This document shows, piece by piece, positions 34,331 through 42,935 of a stretch of DNA of 47,191 nucleotides. The first letter of the stretch is position 1; each line of letters opens with the position of its first letter. Under the pieces are notes generated by a model. The model was not told where the DNA came from. It did not search any database and saw nothing but the letters and a program-made list of their open reading frames with translations. The position numbers and the translations under genes are program-made. Origin of the DNA: Collinsella sp. 4_8_47FAA (GTDB lineage Bacteria; Actinomycetota; Coriobacteriia; Coriobacteriales; Coriobacteriaceae); contig NZ_KN214135.1 of the NCBI RefSeq assembly GCF_000763055.1, positions 417,946 through 465,136 of the forward strand. Reading direction: 5' to 3'.

Positions 34331-34361
34331 ACCAAAAAGGGACAGGTTCATTTTGGCAGGT
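34331..34361 (-). repeat. CCTGTCCCTTTTTGG hairpin repeat, copy 4
   Basis: Read on the minus strand: ACCTGCCAAAA, then a loop with CCTGTCCC, then TTTTTGGT. It begins right after the histidine kinase stop codon (34363), inside the operon and ahead of the ATPase gene, so it may lower expression between the two halves. Confidence 0.75.
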
Positions 34362-34362
34362 T

Positions 34363-35724
34363 TTAGAGGCGGACGGTGAAGGTGATCTGGTTGCCGTGGC
34401 CGCAGACAGAAGCGCTCCCACCATGGGCTTCGGCGATGGCACGCACCACGGATAGGCCCACGCCCGAGCCGCCCGTCTTGGAGCTGCGCGACACGTCCGC
34501 ACGATAGAAGCGGTCGAACAATCGATCTAGATCGCCTTCGGGCAGCTCGTCCACGGCGTTCGAAACGACAAGCTCGGCCGAGCCTTTGCCCGCACCGCGC
34601 GAAACAGCACGCAGGCTCAGCTCGATAACGCTGTCTTCGCTTGCGTAGCGTGTGGCGTTGTCCAGCAGTAGTTCAACAACCTGCGCCACTGCCGCGGCAT
34701 CGGCATGGGCCCGCACACCGCTCGCGATCGACGTCGACAGCCGCTTGCCGCGCGAAACCGCCACCGATTCAAACGGCGCCGCCGCCTTGTCCACCGCCTC
34801 CGAAAGATCAAACGATGTCATGGCAAAGCCCGCCGAGCCCTCGTCCATGCGAGCCAAAAATACCAGACGCTCCGTAAGTGCCGTCAGCCGCGCGACCTGC
34901 TCGTGAATGCTCTGCGTCCACTCGCTTTCGCCGCCCTCAATCTCCTGTACCTCGTTAGCGGCGTCGATCACGGCCAGCGGCGTCTTGATCTCGTGGCTCG
35001 CATCGGTAATAAAGCGCTTTTGCTTGCTGTAGCTCTCGACCATCGGTCGAATCACCGCGCCCGAGGCCACCGTCACAATCGCCAATACCGCCAGCCAGCC
35101 AATGCAGCTGATGGCCACGCTCGCGCTTAAAAACGAATGGAAGCTTGTGAGCTCGCGTGAACAGTCCACGAACACATAGGTGGTCTCATCGTCTTGAACG
35201 TCAGTCGTATAGCGATAATTGCCAGAAAAACCCGAGACCCACCCCTTGGAATGCAGCTTTGCGGCAATACTGGCAGCACGCTTGGCGCCCACCGCGGCAA
35301 TGCGGGCCGTATTGACATCGGTCACCTGTCCACCGGCAATCGACACCGTAAAGTAACGCGTGTCGAAGGGAGACTCCGCCGTCATACCTTCGAAATGCCT
35401 GATGCGAACGCCCGCTTGGCTATCGCCGGTATCCTTGCCATTAGCGGGATCGTCTTTAGACTCATCCCCCCAATCGATGCTGCCCTTGTCCGCCAGGATA
35501 TAGCCCAGACGCGCATCGGCCATCTTGCAGACATGCGAATAATTGACGATGTTGATGGCGGCGATGATGAGCGTGAGCACCACGGTCACAGCACCCATGG
35601 CAACCAGGATGAATTTGCGACGCAGACGGCGGCCCAATGCGTCAGCAGAATTTGTCCGCCCTGTACCACTCGAGGCAGCGTGAAACCGCTCCGTCATGCG
35701 CTCCCACCACGCGCTCGCGCTCAC
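34363..35724 (-). CDS. Sensor histidine kinase
   Basis: A 453-residue membrane kinase. Two spans (about 38-60 and 200-222) enclose a 140-residue extracellular sensor. The dimerisation/phosphoacceptor motif is FITDASHEIKTPLAVI with His244, followed by the N-box LLLDNATRYA and G-box TGGSGVGLSVVRAIAE. A GTG start at 35724 lies two bases after the response-regulator stop, so translation is coupled. The signal is unknown; the attached ABC genes suggest cell-envelope stress or an antimicrobial peptide. Confidence 0.93.
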   Translation of the reverse strand: MSASAWWERMTERFHAASSGTGRTNSADALGRRLRRKFILVAMGAVTVVLTLIIAAINIVNYSHVCKMADARLGYILADKGSIDWGDESKDDPANGKDTGDSQAGVRIRHFEGMTAESPFDTRYFTVSIAGGQVTDVNTARIAAVGAKRAASIAAKLHSKGWVSGFSGNYRYTTDVQDDETTYVFVDCSRELTSFHSFLSASVAISCIGWLAVLAIVTVASGAVIRPMVESYSKQKRFITDASHEIKTPLAVIDAANEVQEIEGGESEWTQSIHEQVARLTALTERLVFLARMDEGSAGFAMTSFDLSEAVDKAAAPFESVAVSRGKRLSTSIASGVRAHADAAAVAQVVELLLDNATRYASEDSVIELSLRAVSRGAGKGSAELVVSNAVDELPEGDLDRLFDRFYRADVSRSSKTGGSGVGLSVVRAIAEAHGGSASVCGHGNQITFTVRL

Positions 35725-35726
35725 GC

Positions 35727-36410
35727 TTATTCGCCCTCCTCGACAACCTCAAGCGAATATCCCTGATTGCGCGACGCGCGGATGGCCACATTGGCACCAA
35801 GCGCCGTCAGCTTTTTGCGCAGGTACGAGATGTAGACCCACACCACGTTGGCGCCTTCGGGCGCGTCCTCACCCCAAACCCCGAGCATCAGACGCTCGGT
35901 GGGCATGCGCGTGCCGGCGTTGCGCATAAAGAGCTCCATAAGCTGAAACTCACGATTGGCCAGGTGTTCCTCGCCCAAAGGGCCAACGAGCGTGCACGAT
36001 GCCGTGTCGAGACGTACGTTGCCCACACTGAGCGTCGTGGCGTCAATTGCCGTCGCGGCACGCGTCATGGCACGAATACGCGCAAGCAGCTCCTTGGCGG
36101 CAAACGGCTTGGTCAGGTAATCGTTGGCGCCGGCATCCAGGCCCTCGACCTTATCGGACACCTCGCTTTTTGCCGTGAGCATAATGATGGGCAATCGCTT
36201 ACCGGCGGCGCGTGTGCGCTTGAGCACCTCGATGCCATCCATGCCGGGCATCATGATGTCCAGGATTGCGGCGTCATAGTCGTTGGCGAGCAGATATTCG
36301 AGCGCCGTCAGACCGTCGAGGGCGGTGTCGACCTCGTAGTCGCTATGTTGAAGAATCGCGGTAAGAGCGCGGGAGAGGCCGGGTTCGTCCTCGGCAAGCA
36401 TCAACTTCAT
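35727..36410 (-). CDS. OmpR/PhoB-family response regulator
   Basis: A 227-residue regulator. The receiver domain has the acidic pocket AEDEP, phospho-Asp51 in AAILDIMMPGMDG, Thr in MLTAKS and Lys in LTKPF. The winged-helix DNA-binding domain (about 128-222) has ANREFQLMELFM and VVWVYISYLRKKL. AAAGGAG precedes the ATG. It is the first gene of the operon with the kinase and ABC exporter. Direct repeats upstream at an 11-base period fit binding by its own product. Confidence 0.94.
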   Translation of the reverse strand: MKLMLAEDEPGLSRALTAILQHSDYEVDTALDGLTALEYLLANDYDAAILDIMMPGMDGIEVLKRTRAAGKRLPIIMLTAKSEVSDKVEGLDAGANDYLTKPFAAKELLARIRAMTRAATAIDATTLSVGNVRLDTASCTLVGPLGEEHLANREFQLMELFMRNAGTRMPTERLMLGVWGEDAPEGANVVWVYISYLRKKLTALGANVAIRASRNQGYSLEVVEEGE

Positions 36411-36442
36411 AGTTGCTCCTTTGGCGCATGGCTATACAGGTT

Positions 36443-36493
36443 TTGATACTGCCGATAATAGCGTACCGTCAACCGCCTTAGCGCAGCCTTAGC
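36443..36493 (-). promoter_or_regulatory. Promoter and 11-base-period direct repeats upstream of the response regulator
   Basis: On the minus strand, two copies of GCTAAGGC (complement at 36486-36493 and 36475-36482) lie exactly 11 bases apart, ending beside TTGACG (complement at 36467-36472). A TATCAA -10 candidate follows 18 bases on. OmpR-family regulators bind such same-face direct repeats next to the -35 box, so autoactivation of the operon is likely. Confidence 0.65.
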
Positions 36494-36638
36494 TGCTCAA
36501 CCTGCGCGTTTTTAAATACGCAGGATATGGCTTAGCCAAACTTAAGGCGCACGTGTCGAGCGCTTTGACGCATGCCGAGCGCGAAGGGACAGTGACTCGT
36601 CCTTTCACGGCGTCCTAGTTATGCAAAGTGCTCGAGCG

Positions 36639-37217
36639 TTACTCCTCGTACGCGCCCTCAAGCCGCAGCAGCCACTCCTTGCGGTCAAGCCCGCCGGCAT
36701 ACCCGTTAAGCGAACCATCGGCGGCAACCACGCGATGGCACGGCACAATAATCGAAATGGGATTACGCGCGACCGCGGCCCCCACGGCACGGGGAGACGC
36801 AACGGGTGCTTCGTTTCCCGGTACACGATGTCGAGCCGCAACACGCTGGGCGATCTCACCATACGTAGCGACCTCGCCACGCGGGATAGAAAGCAGCTCA
36901 AACCAAACCTCGCGCTGAAACGCCGTACCAATCATATGCAACGGCGGCGTAAACTGAGGCTCCTGCCCCGCAAAATAAGCATTCAGCCAAGCCCAAGAAC
37001 GCTCAAGTACCGACGAGGCAGCACCGTTTGTCGGATTCACCGAAGACATGCCGCCAGCACCAGAAACCGCATCGGCGCCTTCAACATGTTCGGGATCTTC
37101 TTTGAGAAGCGTGGAGCCAAAGTGCTCCTGCCCCTCAAACCAAAGCCCCGTCAAACCGCGGCCATCAGCGGCAAGCAGGATCTCGCCCAAAGGCGAAGCA
37201 AACGTCGTCGTGACCAC
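36639..37217 (-). CDS. ogt: Methylated-DNA--protein-cysteine methyltransferase
   Basis: A 192-residue repair protein that moves the alkyl group from O6-methylguanine to its own Cys160 in the conserved IIVPCHRVV. The helix-turn-helix segment (VATYGEIAQRVA) and the Asn-hinge region ARNP are present. An insert rich in Gly/Ala/Ser at about 45-70 is outside the family core. It is not in an operon. Downstream, a short hairpin (36583-36590 with 36599-36606) may mark the transcript end. Confidence 0.95.
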   Translation of the reverse strand: MVTTTFASPLGEILLAADGRGLTGLWFEGQEHFGSTLLKEDPEHVEGADAVSGAGGMSSVNPTNGAASSVLERSWAWLNAYFAGQEPQFTPPLHMIGTAFQREVWFELLSIPRGEVATYGEIAQRVAARHRVPGNEAPVASPRAVGAAVARNPISIIVPCHRVVAADGSLNGYAGGLDRKEWLLRLEGAYEE

Positions 37218-37278
37218 CAGCGGCTCCTTTCAAAACTCCGCAAACATAATACCGCGAACTGTGCAGACAACCCCAATC

Positions 37279-37380
37279 GACCCCAAAGTCACCCAAAGCA
37301 GCAGGCGTGCAGCGCCGCAGCTGCCGCACGACCCCAAAGTCCCCAAAGGCGGCAGGCGCAAAGCGCCGAGGGCGCCGCCG
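37279..37380. repeat. Two imperfect 51-base tandem repeats in a GC-rich gap
   Basis: Both copies start GACCCCAAAGTC (37279 and 37330), then CCAAAG, GGCAGGCG and AGCGCCG with small changes. Each can fold on its own GGCG/CGCC core. The gap 37218-37477 has no supported gene; short open frames there merely follow the GC bias. The remaining part, 37381-37477, is GC-rich without clear structure. Confidence 0.6.
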
Positions 37381-37477
37381 GGACCAGGGCCCGCAACGGC
37401 CACGTGCCCCCACATCAGCCCAGCGGCCTCAACCAACAACGGCCCCATCGCAGGCCGCTCGCAGCAGCGTCACCGCA

Positions 37478-37607
37478 GGCGGGGGCCGGGCTTAGCTTTC
37501 AGAACACTCCGCAGACCAGTGTGGCGCCTTGTCCGCGGCTCCGAAGGAGCAGGACAAGGCGCCACACATGGTCGAGGACGTTCTGAAAACTAAGCCCGGC
37601 CCCCGCC
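37478..37607. repeat. Type I nested hairpin element, diverged copy, downstream of asd
   Basis: A 28-base outer stem (37478-37505 with 37580-37607) with one mismatch that becomes a G-U pair on the minus strand. The inner hairpin TGTGGCGCCTTGTCC pairs with GGACAAGGCGCCACA. On the minus strand the left segment is CGTCCTCGACCATG and the right segment contains GGTCTGCGGA, close to the elements at 30287 and 42936. The stems are unrelated to theirs. GACCA and TGGTC can pair, replacing GGAC/GTCC. It lies 12 bases past the asd stop codon. Confidence 0.8.
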
Positions 37608-37619
37608 GGACAGGCCACA

Positions 37620-38645
37620 CTACTCGCAGAGCAGCTTAGCGATCTGGACGGCGTTGGTTGCCGCGCCCTTACGGATTTGGTCGCCGCAGCACCAGAAGGT
37701 GATACCGCGCGCGGCCTCGGGGTTCGAGATGTCGCGACGCACGCGGCCGACCCAAATCAGGTCCTGGTCGGAGGTGTCCATCGGCATGGGGAAGCGATCG
37801 TGCGCATCCTCGGCAGCCATATCGTCAACCAGCTTGACGCCGGGAGCGGCAGCCAGCGCAGCACGGGCCTCCTCGACCGTAATATCGCGCTCAAACTCGA
37901 GCGTAATGCTCTCGGAGTGCGAACGCAGCACGGGCACGCGCACGCAGGTGCAGTTCACGCGCAGCTCGGGCAGGTGCATAATCTTGCGGCCCTCGTTTTG
38001 CAGCTTCATCTCCTCGGAGGTAAAGCCCTCCTCCTTGACGCCGCCAATCTGCGGAATCAGGTTGCTCGCCAGCTGGGCGGCAAAAGCACGCGGCTCGGGA
38101 ATCTCCTCGCCACGGCCCAGGGCGGCAAGCTGCGCTTCGAGCTCGGCCATACCGGGAGCACCGGCACCAGAAGCCGCCTGATACGTCGAGACGATCATGC
38201 GCTTCACGCCGGCAAGCTGATGCAGCGGCCACGTGGGAACCAGGCCGATGATGGTCGCGCAGTTGGGATTGGCGATAAGGCCGTGATGCCATTTGATATC
38301 GTCGGCATTGATCTCGGGCACGACCAGCGGCACCTCGGGATCCATGCGGAAGGCGTGGCTGTTGTCGACCACGACGGCGCCGCGCTTGACGGCCTCGGGC
38401 AGCAGCTCCTTGGCGATATCGTCGCCGGCAGCGCCGAGCACGATGTCGCAGCCCTCAAAGGCCTCGGGGCAAGCCTCTTCAATCACAACCTGCTCGCCGC
38501 GGAACTCAACGGTCTTGCCCGCAGAGCGCGCGCTCGCCAGCAGCTTGAGCTTACCGACCGGAAACTCCTGCTCGTTGAGGCACTCGAGCATCTGGGTGCC
38601 CACGGCTCCCGTCGCGCCCAAAATAGCAACCGTGTACTGTTTCAT
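37620..38645 (-). CDS. asd: Aspartate-semialdehyde dehydrogenase
   Basis: A 341-residue NADPH-dependent enzyme making aspartate semialdehyde from aspartyl phosphate. It has the N-terminal GATGAVGTQML nucleotide motif (10-20), catalytic Cys129 in IANPNCATI, and a conserved RSHSES region with the active-site His. The frame is open upstream, but the ATG at 38645 has AAAGGGGG just ahead and starts at the nucleotide fold. It follows lysC on the same strand; the two encode consecutive steps. Confidence 0.95.
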   Translation of the reverse strand: MKQYTVAILGATGAVGTQMLECLNEQEFPVGKLKLLASARSAGKTVEFRGEQVVIEEACPEAFEGCDIVLGAAGDDIAKELLPEAVKRGAVVVDNSHAFRMDPEVPLVVPEINADDIKWHHGLIANPNCATIIGLVPTWPLHQLAGVKRMIVSTYQAASGAGAPGMAELEAQLAALGRGEEIPEPRAFAAQLASNLIPQIGGVKEEGFTSEEMKLQNEGRKIMHLPELRVNCTCVRVPVLRSHSESITLEFERDITVEEARAALAAAPGVKLVDDMAAEDAHDRFPMPMDTSDQDLIWVGRVRRDISNPEAARGITFWCCGDQIRKGAATNAVQIAKLLCE

Positions 38646-38719
38646 GCTTCCCCCTTTAAAGGTTGTGGCTTTTGCCCGCACGCCGAGCAGGCCGATTATT
38701 GTTGCCAGTGTATACAAGA

Positions 38720-38746
38720 ACGGGGCGGGCACGAAACCCGCCCCGT
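38720..38746 (-). terminator. Hairpin between lysC and asd
   Basis: ACGGGGCGGG (38720-38729) pairs with CCCGCCCCGT (38737-38746); on the minus strand it is followed by TCTTGT. It may partly end the lysC transcript. CGAAAC recurs four times next to it (38747-38770). Confidence 0.7.
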
Positions 38747-38819
38747 CGAAACGAAACCGAAACGAAACGCCCCGCCGTAGATTTCTGGCACTTGTCCCAA
38801 AAATTCACCGGGATGGCAG

Positions 38820-40208
38820 CTACTTGTGGAGCGTGGCCAGGGCGGGATCGACCGGCGCGGGAGCCTCCAGATCGGAGACCTTCACAATGCCGTTCTCGTC
38901 GGAGAAGGCACGGTAGATGGTCTGAATCGCTAGGTCGAAGTCCTTCTCCTCGACACCGATAATGATGTTGATCTCGTCACAGCTCTGCGAAATCATACGC
39001 ACGCTCACGCCGGCCTGGCCAAGCATGCCAAACAGGTGACCCGAGATACCTGCGCGCCCGCGCAGGTTACGGCCGACGGTCGCGATAAGTGCCAGGCCCT
39101 CGACAACCTCGATCTCGAGCGGCTCGACCTCCTGTTGAATGTCGCCCACGAGCGAGTACAGCGAGTCGTGCACATCCTGCTCCTGCACCACGGCGCCAAA
39201 GCGGTCGACACCGGTGGGCATGTGCTCGACGGAAACGTCATAGCGCTCGAAGACCGAAAGCGCGCGGCGCATAAAACCGACACGGGGTTTGGTGCGGTCG
39301 CGGGCAACGTTGATGGCGACAAAACCGCGCTTGCCGGTCACACCGGTAATGATGGGCTCCGCCTCGCCCTCATCAGCCGTCTCGCTAATGATGGTGCCGG
39401 GGTCCTGCGGCGCATTGGTGTTCTTGATGACCAGCGGAATGCCGGCCTCGCGCACGGGGAACACGGCCTCCTCGTGCAGGACGCTCGCACCCATGTACGA
39501 AAGCTCGCGCAGCTCCTCGTAGGTAACGCGCGCAATGGGCTGAGCCTCGGGAACAATACGCGGATCAGCAGAATAGAAGCCCGAGACGTCGGTCCAGTTC
39601 TCGTACAGATCGGCACCCAGGCACTTGGCCAGAATCGAGCCGGAAATATCGCCGCCGCCACGGTCGAGCAGCTTAATCTGGCCCTCACGCGTCGCGCCGT
39701 AGAAACCGGGCATAACAAAGCCGCCCTGCTGACCGTACTCCTGCACCAGCTCGGAGGTGCGATTCATGCTGAGCGTACCGTCGTGATGGAACGCCACAAC
39801 CGTCGCGGCGTCCAGGAACGGCAGGTCCAGGTACTCGGCCATCAGGCGAGCGGTGAAGTACTCGCCGCGGCTCACGAGCTCCTCGGTAGAGTAGCCGCCC
39901 GAGCGGGCACGCTCGGCAAAGGCCGCAAACTCCTCGCGGATGGGATAGGTAAGTCCTAGCTCGTCAGCAATATCAAAGTAGCGCTGGCCAATGTCCTCGA
40001 GCAGCTCCTCACACGACACGTGATACTTAACGTGCGCGTTAACCAGGTAGAGCAGGTCGGTCACCTTGGTGTCGCCTTTAAAGCGGCGACCGCAGGCGGA
40101 AACCACCACAAAACGGCGGGCAGGGTCGGCATCGACGATGGCCTTGATCTTCTTGAAGTGTTCGGCGTCGGCGACCGACGAGCCGCCAAACTTGGCAATC
40201 TTAATCAT
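38820..40208 (-). CDS. lysC: Aspartate kinase, monofunctional
   Basis: A 462-residue kinase phosphorylating aspartate, the first step to lysine, threonine and methionine. The kinase domain has KFGGSSVAD at 6-14 and GRGGSD-like DRGGGDISG, with ELVSRGE in between. Two ACT domains (about 310-460) carry the allosteric site for feedback inhibition. No homoserine dehydrogenase domain is fused. It is divergent from thrC over 104 bases. Confidence 0.94.
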   Translation of the reverse strand: MIKIAKFGGSSVADAEHFKKIKAIVDADPARRFVVVSACGRRFKGDTKVTDLLYLVNAHVKYHVSCEELLEDIGQRYFDIADELGLTYPIREEFAAFAERARSGGYSTEELVSRGEYFTARLMAEYLDLPFLDAATVVAFHHDGTLSMNRTSELVQEYGQQGGFVMPGFYGATREGQIKLLDRGGGDISGSILAKCLGADLYENWTDVSGFYSADPRIVPEAQPIARVTYEELRELSYMGASVLHEEAVFPVREAGIPLVIKNTNAPQDPGTIISETADEGEAEPIITGVTGKRGFVAINVARDRTKPRVGFMRRALSVFERYDVSVEHMPTGVDRFGAVVQEQDVHDSLYSLVGDIQQEVEPLEIEVVEGLALIATVGRNLRGRAGISGHLFGMLGQAGVSVRMISQSCDEINIIIGVEEKDFDLAIQTIYRAFSDENGIVKVSDLEAPAPVDPALATLHK

Positions 40209-40312
40209 GGGCTGGAGGTTACCTTTCTAAAAAGCCTCTGCGAACCTGTTTTGCGCGCTCTGATACCATGGTTTCACCGATTGGGACCAAGGCATCCGAG
40301 GAGCAGTGTTAT

Positions 40313-41830
40313 ATGGGAACTTATCATAGTACACGAGGACGCACTTTATCGTGCTCAAGTAAGGTGGCAATCCGTACCGGCATCGCTCCCGACGGGGGTC
40401 TGTTTGTCTCGGACGAGCTTGGCACCCAGCAGGTCGATATCAGCTCGCTTGCAGATAAATCGTACTTTGAAATCGCTCAAGATGTGTTGGGAATGTTACT
40501 GAATGATTACACGGCCGAAGAAATTTCGGCGTGTGTCGACGAGGCATACCGCGGCACGTTCGCGAGTGAAGAGGTTACGCCGCTCGTCAAACTCGACGCA
40601 GCGCCGGGCGCTGACGCCCCTCAGACCTATGTGATGGAGCTCTTTGGCGGCCCCACAAGCGCCTTCAAGGACGTCGCCCTGCAGATGCTCCCCCGCCTGA
40701 TGGCCCGCACTTCCGCCAAGGACGGCGGCGCCGAGCGCATCATGATCGTCACCGCCACGTCAGGCGACACCGGCAAGGCCGCGCTCGCCGGTTTTGCCGA
40801 CGCTCCGGGCACGGGCATCACCGTCTTTTATCCCGAGGGCAAGGTCAGCCGCGTCCAGAACCTGCAGATGTCCACGCAGGAGGGCAGCAACGTCGCCGTC
40901 TGCGGCATCCGCGGCAACTTTGACGACGCCCAGAGTGCCGTCAAGCGTATCTTTGCCGATAAGGAGCTAGCTGAGCGTCTTGAGGCCGCCGGCACGGTGC
41001 TTTCGAGCGCCAACTCCATCAATGTCGGCCGTCTGGTACCGCAGGTCGTCTACTACTTTGCCGCCTATGCGCAGTTGCTGCGCGCCGGCGCCATCGAGGC
41101 CGGCGACGCCGTGGAGTTCTGCGTACCGACCGGCAACTTTGGCGATATCCTGGCCGGCTACTATGCCAAGCGCATGGGCCTGCCCGTCGCCAAGCTCATC
41201 GTCGCGAGCGACAAGAACAACGTGCTCGCTGACTTCCTGACCACCGGCGTTTACGACCGTAACCGCCCGTTCTTCACGACCATCTCGCCGTCGATGGACA
41301 TCCTCATCAGCTCTAACCTGGAGCGCATGCTGTACTTCCTGTCCGATGGCGACTGCAAACTCGTTGCCGGCCTTATGGAGCAGTTGGCACAGACCGGTCG
41401 CTACGAGGTACCCGCCGAGCTGCTGGCCAAGATCCAGAGCGTCTTTGGTTGCGGCTGGGCCAGCGAGGACGAGGTCCGCGCTGCCATCAAGAGTTGCTGG
41501 GATGCGAACGGCTACGTGATCGACCCGCACACCGCTTGCGGTTATCACGTCTTTGAGCAGGTCGCCCCCGCCGAGGGCGCCAAGGCCCGCGTGCTGCTTT
41601 CGACCGCTAGCCCCTACAAGTTCCCGCGCGCTTGCTGCGACGCCCTGGGGCTCGACGTTCCCGAGGACGACTTTGAGGCCATGCGCGTGCTCGAGCAGGC
41701 GACCAACACGGTTGCACCGGCCCAGCTCGCCGAACTCGAATCCAAACCCGTCCGCTTCGAAGACGTCTGCGACGTAGCCGACATGGCCAACTACGTCGAG
41801 TCTGCAGCAAAAAAGATGACTACCAACTAA
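40313..41830 (+). CDS. thrC: Threonine synthase
   Basis: A 505-residue PLP enzyme converting O-phosphohomoserine to threonine. The N-terminal YHSTRG is typical, Lys119 in FGGPTSAFKD binds PLP, and the glycine-rich phosphate loop ATSGDTGKAAL follows. The length matches the long (E. coli/fungal) class. The ATG at 40313 with GAGGAG 9 bases ahead is better than the upstream one at 40268. It ends with a strong terminator, so it is transcribed apart from thrB. Confidence 0.95.
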   Translation: MGTYHSTRGRTLSCSSKVAIRTGIAPDGGLFVSDELGTQQVDISSLADKSYFEIAQDVLGMLLNDYTAEEISACVDEAYRGTFASEEVTPLVKLDAAPGADAPQTYVMELFGGPTSAFKDVALQMLPRLMARTSAKDGGAERIMIVTATSGDTGKAALAGFADAPGTGITVFYPEGKVSRVQNLQMSTQEGSNVAVCGIRGNFDDAQSAVKRIFADKELAERLEAAGTVLSSANSINVGRLVPQVVYYFAAYAQLLRAGAIEAGDAVEFCVPTGNFGDILAGYYAKRMGLPVAKLIVASDKNNVLADFLTTGVYDRNRPFFTTISPSMDILISSNLERMLYFLSDGDCKLVAGLMEQLAQTGRYEVPAELLAKIQSVFGCGWASEDEVRAAIKSCWDANGYVIDPHTACGYHVFEQVAPAEGAKARVLLSTASPYKFPRACCDALGLDVPEDDFEAMRVLEQATNTVAPAQLAELESKPVRFEDVCDVADMANYVESAAKKMTTN

Positions 41831-41840
41831 AACCCCTTAT

Positions 41841-41876
41841 AAGGCGCCGGCGAAAGCCGGCGCACCTTCTTTTTAT
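41841..41876 (+). terminator. Rho-independent terminator of thrC
   Basis: GCGCCGGC (41844-41851) and GCCGGCGC (41856-41863) around GAAA, flanked by AAGG and CCTT, then CTTTTTATTT. Confidence 0.92.
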
Positions 41877-41906
41877 TTAGCTTTCGGGATAATGACGAGC
41901 ATGCGA

Positions 41907-42018
41907 GCGGGTCTGGCCGTTTAGTTCGTCGCGAGTTCCGCACGAGCCGGAAAGCACTTAATGTGCTTTCCGAGCGAGCCAGGACTGCCCGAGCAGCGAA
42001 CTAAACGGCCAGACCCGC
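41907..42018. repeat. Nested hairpin element directly ahead of thrB (possible type I relative)
   Basis: A perfect 22-base outer stem (41907-41928 with 41997-42018) and inner hairpin CGGAAAGCAC (41948-41957) with GTGCTTTCCG (41963-41972). Read on the minus strand, the internal segments contain GTCCTGG on the left and TGCGGAACT on the right, a faint match to type I. The outer stem ends 3 bases before the AGGAGG ribosome site of thrB, so folding could influence its translation. Confidence 0.65.
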
Positions 42019-42032
42019 CCAGGAGGACCCAC

Positions 42033-42914
42033 ATGATCAAAATCACCGTCCCAGCAACCAGCGCCAACCTAGGCATCGGCTACGACACCCTCGGCATGGC
42101 CGTCAGCCTCTACTCGCACTTCACCTTCGAGCGCGCCGACAAGCTCACCATCACGGGCTGCCCCGAGGAGTTCCAAAACGAGAATAACCTGGTCTATGTG
42201 AGCTTTGTCGATGCTCTGGCCGCGTGGGGCGAGACAGCTTTCCCCGTTGCCATCGACATTCAAACCGACGTGCCCGTCGCCCGCGGCCTGGGCTCCAGCT
42301 CCACCTGCGTCGTCGCCGGCATCATGGCAGCCGCCGCACTGACGGGCCACACCGTCGACCGTGCCGAGCTTGTTCGCATTGCCACCGAAGTCGAGGGGCA
42401 TCCTGATAACGTCGCTCCCGCCATCCTTGGCGGCGCCGTCTGCTCCTTTACGCCGACCAATTCGCTCCCCCAATGTCTGCGCTACGAGGTGAGCGATCGC
42501 TTGCGTTTTATTACCGTGATTCCGCCCTACGAGGTACATACGAGCGAGGCGCGCAAGGTCGTGCCGCAGGAGATTCCACTCTCCACCGCCGTATGGCAAA
42601 TGGGCCGCATCGCCGGCATGACGCGCGGCCTGGAGACCGGCGGCCTTGACCTGATTGCCGCCGCCAACGACGACCGCATCCAGGAGCCCTATCGCCGCCG
42701 CCTCATCCCCGACTACAACGCCGTGCGCGACACCTGCCTTAACGGAGGCGCCAAGACCATCTGGATCAGTGGCTCCGGCTCGACCCTCATGGCCGTGACT
42801 GACGACACCATCGTGGCGAAGTTCCTGCAGGTCAAGCTGCGCGAGCAGTTCCCCAAGTGTGACACGCACATTCTGACGTGCGACACCGAGGGCGCCCAGA
42901 TCGAATACCTGTAG
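42033..42914 (+). CDS. thrB: Homoserine kinase
   Basis: A 293-residue GHMP kinase that makes O-phosphohomoserine for ThrC. The N-terminal PATSANLGIGYDTLG and the ATP loop PVARGLGSSSTC (81-92) are diagnostic; EGHPDNVAPAILGG and SGSGST near the end complete the fold. An ATG at 42033 with AGGAGG is clear. It sits between two long hairpin elements. Homoserine dehydrogenase, needed between asd and this step, is not in the window. Confidence 0.96.
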   Translation: MIKITVPATSANLGIGYDTLGMAVSLYSHFTFERADKLTITGCPEEFQNENNLVYVSFVDALAAWGETAFPVAIDIQTDVPVARGLGSSSTCVVAGIMAAAALTGHTVDRAELVRIATEVEGHPDNVAPAILGGAVCSFTPTNSLPQCLRYEVSDRLRFITVIPPYEVHTSEARKVVPQEIPLSTAVWQMGRIAGMTRGLETGGLDLIAAANDDRIQEPYRRRLIPDYNAVRDTCLNGGAKTIWISGSGSTLMAVTDDTIVAKFLQVKLREQFPKCDTHILTCDTEGAQIEYL

Positions 42915-42935
42915 TCGCCGTCCCGTATACTCGCC

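Noticed and set aside
36583-36606. Short hairpin with GGGAC/GTCC arms after ogt as another CCTGTCCC repeat
   Set aside because: It shares only the GGGACAG piece and lacks the CCTGCCAAA arms, so it was not counted as a fifth copy.
37230-37477. Short overlapping open frames in the GC-rich gap
   Set aside because: Explained by GC bias and the tandem repeat; no start signals or family features.
40209-40312. Threonine attenuator or T-box in the lysC-thrC gap
   Set aside because: The gap is too short, with no T-box signature, run of Thr codons or terminator pair.
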